From NCBI GenBank assembly GCA_014338405.1, contig JTDE01001364.1, positions 15,081-79,080 of the forward strand: DNA of 64,000 bases, in the 5' to 3' direction. The translations under genes were made by a program, and so were the position numbers. The first letter of the stretch is position 1. Each line of letters starts with the position of its first letter. The DNA is from Paragonimus skrjabini miyazakii. Its lineage: Eukaryota > Platyhelminthes > Trematoda > Plagiorchiida > Troglotrematidae. Below are positions 59,408 through 64,000 of this stretch, piece after piece. The notes beneath the pieces were generated by a model. That model was not told the DNA's origin. It did no database searches and saw only the letters and a program-made list of their open reading frames with translations.

Positions 59408-60001
59408 TTTGACAGTACTTCCTTTACAATCAAACCTCGAAATCAGAACAAAGAAAACGTAGAACAGCCGGATCCGATGAGTCGTGGAAGCCGTCCTACT
59501 AACAACTTATTTGAGCAGCGACAAAATCGGCGTGTTTTATCGACCACTGGGAGGACCTAGTTTTGAATTAAATTGTGTTCCACGTCGCACGAAAGAGCAT
59601 CCCACAACGTCTGAGACCATTGGTCCGGCAAACCCATGAAGTTTGGTTTTCATAAGCATAGCTTGCTATCCAAACAGTCTATAAATTTTAATAGTTCGAT
59701 GGAAAACCACGAACTAATCAGTAGTCTGTTTCAAAATGGTCACTATTAGTACACGTTTGAAAGAATCGCTGTGACTATGTTCATCTTATACTTAAATGAC
59801 TAAAACTTCGCGTAAAGTTTTTGCCGTGGTAAACTCTATAGCCATGGTTGTCGAACATATGGCGAAAAATATGAGACCTAAAAGAAAATCTACCGAATTA
59901 GCTTCATTGTTTGCTGAAGACTTAAATCCACTGATACTATATTGAAATGTGATTATTTCGTCGTTCGTGAGTGAACAGCAATATTAGCTTTACGCGTTCA
60001 G

Positions 60002-60174
60002 TGTTGAGGAAGGAAATAGATGAAGAAGAAGATTCTTTAGCATTTTATTCGAAATGGCAAACACAAGTTAAAAGCCTCGATGAGCCAGAAGATAATTATT
60101 ACATCTTTCCATCCCTATATGGACCATCAGCAGCCTGGGACCAAGTTACATGGTTCCCCCGATATTCTCATTAA
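60002..60174 (+). CDS. Possible terminal exon, acidic protein end
   Basis: After 'ctttacgcgttcag', the frame gives LRKEIDEEEDSLAFYSKWQT, KSLDEPEDNYYIFPSLYGPS and WDQVTWFPRYSH, then TAA. The composition (acidic cluster, Trp/Tyr-rich end) looks protein-like. The TG at the start needs one base from an earlier exon. No polyadenylation signal was confirmed. Family unknown. Confidence 0.4.
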
Positions 60175-60372
60175 ATATTAAGTGTTGTGAGCAAACCCGG
60201 TTACCCACCGATTTTAGATGTAACAAAGTATACCGTGTTATTTGACCCGAAAGCGTTTTAAATTAGTCGCTTCGGAATCGGTCCACTATAGAGAAGAGAT
60301 TTGTCAAATTGAACGTAGAAGTGAAACGTGTTGATGTAAGACAGGAGTGGCGTTTATCTCATTTAATTTCAG

Positions 60373-60473
60373 ATGGACTGCGTGAAATTGTTGATGTCTT
60401 TAGCAACCTGGGTACTGTCATCCAGTTGGCTTGTACTACTGCTACTAATGTTGATACTACGAAGGAATACTAA
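60373..60473 (+). CDS. Possible terminal exon, competing frames
   Basis: Strong acceptor 'ctcatttaatttcag'. With a base from a previous exon the frame reads GLREIVDVFSNLGTVIQLAC then TTATNVDTTKEY and TAA (60471-60473). A second frame starts at ATG 60373 and runs 101 codons (to 60678) with a hydrophobic segment (WVLSSSWLVLLLLMLIL) that could be a signal or membrane anchor. Only one can be real; neither family is recognised. Confidence 0.3.
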
Positions 60474-60679
60474 GGCACGTAGTGCTTTTCCAAGTATTCG
60501 TTCTTTATGCCATCACAACGACATTCGTGTCATGGTTAAATGGAACGTTTACCATATGTATTTGCGTTCATCATTGCTCATTAAATCAGAACCCCGGTCT
60601 ATTTGTGTGGAAGATGAATGCACTGTTCTGCTGGTCGAATATCGTTGTGTCTGTGGGTCAAATGGACTGGTTGTGTGAA

Positions 60680-63600
60680 CAACACAATCGTTTGTCACCG
60701 TGTATTTTGAGAAATCTATCAGTTCTCCACCGCTAACCGAAATATTGAAATTTCGCACAGTACGCTGGTTGGATCATGCACTCATACATTTACTAGAGCC
60801 TACTCCACTGTGCACTGATAACTGCGGCTGTTGGAGGTCGGAAGTAATTACTTGTTTTCTAGTGGATAACTTGCCTACATACTATGAAAGCCTCAACCAC
60901 TCCATTGAAGGACGTTAGGTGCTACTGCCTATCGAAACTGAATTGTACTCCACTTCAAACTGTTGGTTTGAAAGTTTATCAAGTACGGTAACCTATTGTA
61001 TCTAATGTCCAGCGTATATCGGGAAGATGTTGACAGGTCTCCATAACGTTCTGACACTTTTAAATTCCTGGTTAATAATTAGCTACTTCGTGGACAAATG
61101 CCAAGGTAAAAGTCGACACAAAACACAGGGACCTTGCTTACTTCGCTGTGATGAAAAGGTTTCGATGTAGATGTAGGAAGCACACTGTGAGCAACTTGAC
61201 GAAATTCATACTCATCACGTGAATATACGATGTGCGTGGTCCTCAATGTAAGAACAGCTAGTTTGCAATCGACAGTTCGAATGTCTCACTGATTTTGTTA
61301 CTTCTTCACTTAATCCGGTGGTTACTAGTAAAGGATTGTTTTGGCAAGGTATTTTCAAGCGGTTAAGTTGTAACTCATCAGTTTATCTGTGAATCAGGTT
61401 GTGAGTTATGGCACGATAAGTAGTATGTGCTGAATGATCAAAGTTCGTCGGGAGCAGACGACCGGTTTCCTGGTTGTTGCCAGTCATTGGATGTGTAGAA
61501 GCGGTGAATTTCAACCACACATCCTACTACAGAAACAGAAAATGTTTAAAGTTGTGGATTCCAAGTCATCTACATGCCAGTTTTGTCATTCTTCTCAGAC
61601 TCCGTGGAGTTCGTAGAGCGGTGCCGATATCAGGATGACTAAGTGAAAACGTATAGAACCTCAGTCTTCCACCGAGCTCTTAGAAAGTAACATAATTTCA
61701 CTGAAAATTCACTAGTGATGGGTGGCAACGACCACAAAGCTGACCGTGTGCTTCCGACGAATTCTGACCATTAAGCATACACCATTTACCTTGCCATAGC
61801 TTATTGAAATTGCATCACTTAGGAGCTTGAAGTAAATCGAGTTTCCGCACAGTTCCAGTAGGTGCTGCGGATATCGGCATTGATCTACGGACTTCATTCA
61901 ATCTGAGGTAAATGGCAAAACCAATCCACAAATGAGTTAGAATCTACTACACGTTGTGAGTTCTCCAGTTCTAAAGTAAATCGCAACACTGCAAGTCGTG
62001 ACACAGAAAATTACTCTGGTGGATTATTGTTGACTGGATTACGTAATGAAAAATGCATACATGCGTGAAGCACCTCATTACATAGCGACATCATACACAT
62101 ACGTTGGAACGACACTCGTTTCACTTCCGAATACTAACATGTGACTGATTTGTTTCCAATTGATTTCTATGAAACTGTGGGGAAAAATTATTTTTACTGT
62201 GTCCCTCTGGATGTAGGTAACCAAAATGAAAATGGTAAGTTTTTCTCGCAGACACCGAGTTCATTTAATGATGTTCACTGTTCTTCACTAAATACAGCCG
62301 TGTGCTGTCAGTCAGCGATGTGTATAAAGGNNNNNNNNNNNNNNNNNNNNNNNNNNNNNNNNNNNNNNNNNNNNNNNNNNNNNNNNNNNNNNNNNNNNNN
62401 NNNNNNNNNNNNNNNNNNNNNNNNNNNNNNCAAGCACTTCTGCTTGTTCTTATCTTCGTTTTATGCAGTGGTGATGAACGTGACAACGACAGAAGACTTT
62501 GAATTGTTATGGATCTCCCGTTATAGCCAACACAACGCCAAAGCACACGATAGGCAATTTAGTCGAAATTATGCAAGTCGGAAACCAATCCTTTTCTCAA
62601 CGTAAAGCATTCGCTAGCTATAATCATTCATGGAGGCTGTGTTATGGATTCAGAAAGTGGCCGTTAACCATAAGTAACGAAACCTTTTAATCCTAAGACT
62701 GTAAAGGAGGTCAGATTTAGCAACTGTTCCTGGGGGGCAGCGGTTAAAAGTTTCCTACTTGAGATGTTTGAGGGAAATAGCAGATCTGACCATATTGGAT
62801 ATTGGGCAATTGCGTTCGTTCGAATCTCTTATTTTCACATTTAATCAGTCATCATATGCGACTGGAATGGTCAACTAATCAATGTAGCAACCTCTTCTTA
62901 AGAATCTTGGCAGGTTAACGAGGTGGATCCTGAAGTCAGGCTCGTGGCCTCGAACTGTTTATAGATATTGTTCCAGTGCTCATCAATCCACATTCATTAT
63001 GCAAGAAAGAAAATCAAGAAGGCGACAACTTCAAGTCTCCACATGTTGGAGGGAAATATCAGTGCCAATCAGTACCAACCGGAACTACGTCAAATGTTAG
63101 TACGTGAAGTGAAACACCGGTTCAGCATTCTGCTTTACTGCCCGGTTTCCATGCTACCTGTTTATAACTAAACTCCCTGATTGATTTCTAACTGGCAACT
63201 GAGTTTAACAAAAAGGGTCACTGATCAGCACTACATAATCGTACTGACCATGCAATATCCAGAAACAGTTATACAGCGCAGTGACCGGAAACTTAGGTAC
63301 TTGAATCTCTGGTTACCCAGACATCTAAACGGGAGCGAACCGTTATTTCAGCGTGTCCTATATGACTACGTCCTTCATTATGCTGAACAGCCAAAGCGTT
63401 GTCCAGTTGCGTGGAAGTTTTGCATTATTATGCCATTCTAAAGATGCTCGCCCATATGACCAAAAGCAAGATTGATACCTCTTTTGAACGTTAATCTTGG
63501 ATGTACTGTTTGTAATGTTTACTACCTAGTAACTTGTTTTATTTTTTGTTTCATTACGAAAATTGATAACTGCATAATATGCTACCCCCGATGTATCTTT

Positions 63601-64000
63601 CGATTGCTTTTAGTCGTTAAGACGCCGATTATGGCAACAGTAGTTTTGTGGGCATATGCTTATGCACTTAGTCAGAGGCGACACTTTACACAGTTGGGGT
63701 ACCGACCTGCTATAAGTGATCAGCTGATTTGATGTGATTAAAGTGCCACGGGATGTTCAGTGCTTAAGGCAGATGGACAGCAAAACTGAACATGCATTCT
63801 GTGTGGTTAGTGATTACTGTTGTACCAGTCATGATTTTAATACTGGATTACATACACTAACAAACTAGAGGTAGATTTCACCTCATATGACTAAAAGTAA
63901 CTTGGAGAGTCGAGAGTGGAGGAGTTAGTGGGCTACAAAAATAGAAGAATGGGATAAGCTCTTACTATTTGACTTTCTGTCATGCGCTCATCATCGCATG
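60680..64000. other. Mostly unassigned, with a 100-base gap
   Basis: A plus-strand stretch near 62144-62217 (DFYETVGKNYFYCVPLD, then GATGTAG|gtaacc) may be an exon, but I found no clear acceptor. The remainder shows no motif, tRNA or ribozyme. Confidence 0.35.
62331..62430. other. Assembly gap (100 N)
   Basis: A run of exactly 100 N; the two ORFs that cross it are artefacts. Confidence 0.99.

Noticed and set aside
62141..62605. 154-codon ORF
   Set aside because: Crosses a 100-base gap; the two halves need not be in the same frame.
1..64000. CRISPR arrays, bacterial operons, phage or integrative elements
   Set aside because: No regularly spaced repeats, no dense ORFs; the sequence is eukaryotic.

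Overview
The window is eukaryotic, intron-bearing and repeat-rich, and looks like nuclear DNA of a parasitic flatworm, most likely a digenean trematode. The evidence is the mix of mobile elements: RTE/SR2-type LINE reverse transcriptases, Penelope-like elements (PLEs) with GIY-YIG nuclease remnants, a degenerate Ty3/gypsy pol, an R2-like LINE, tRNA-derived SINEs, and a SINE carrying a hammerhead ribozyme like the schistosome SM-alpha family. Nothing in it looks bacterial: there are no operons, ribosome-binding sites or long dense ORFs. The species cannot be named from the sequence. There are three runs of N (962, 100 and 100 bases).

Layout. 1-5.6 kb: the 3' part of a plus-strand host gene, of which two exons join in phase (3053-3254 and 5552-5610 with the stop); the intron holds two hammerhead-SINE copies in opposite orientation. 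7.9-10.5 kb: SINE fragments and two RTE 3' ends. 10.5-13.9 kb: a decayed RTE copy on the minus strand, then a Ty3/gypsy RT-RNase H fragment. 14.2-17.6 kb: a much fresher RTE element on the minus strand, broken by the 962-base gap and ending in a CAT/ATG trinucleotide tail. 18.0-19.4 kb: two hammerhead SINEs in inverted orientation, both with complete catalytic cores, followed by a tRNA-like SINE. 24.4-25.1 kb: a PLE RT fragment. 28.0-31.1 kb: a nearly full-length but inactivated R2-like element on the minus strand with two C2H2 fingers, RT, a CCHC knuckle and a restriction-like endonuclease. 31.86-31.99 kb: a palindrome whose left arm lies in a second hammerhead-like motif of the kind found in PLEs. 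41.3-43.4 kb: a promoter-like repeat (CCAAT and TATA on the minus strand, second copy at 49.65-50.17 kb) next to a plus-strand PLE. 53.9-55.1 kb: a third PLE on the minus strand. 58.0-60.5 kb: weak evidence for exons of another plus-strand host gene.

The main theme is retroelements plus small self-cleaving RNAs. PLEs and hammerhead-bearing non-autonomous repeats lie in the same 64 kb, which fits (but does not prove) the idea that hammerhead repeats borrow reverse transcriptase from a resident element. None of the retroelement ORFs is intact. Much of the remaining sequence (for example 19.4-23.4, 26.0-27.9, 34.4-37.7, 38.0-41.2, 45.4-49.6 and 50.2-53.8 kb) shows nothing I can recognise beyond short chance ORFs.
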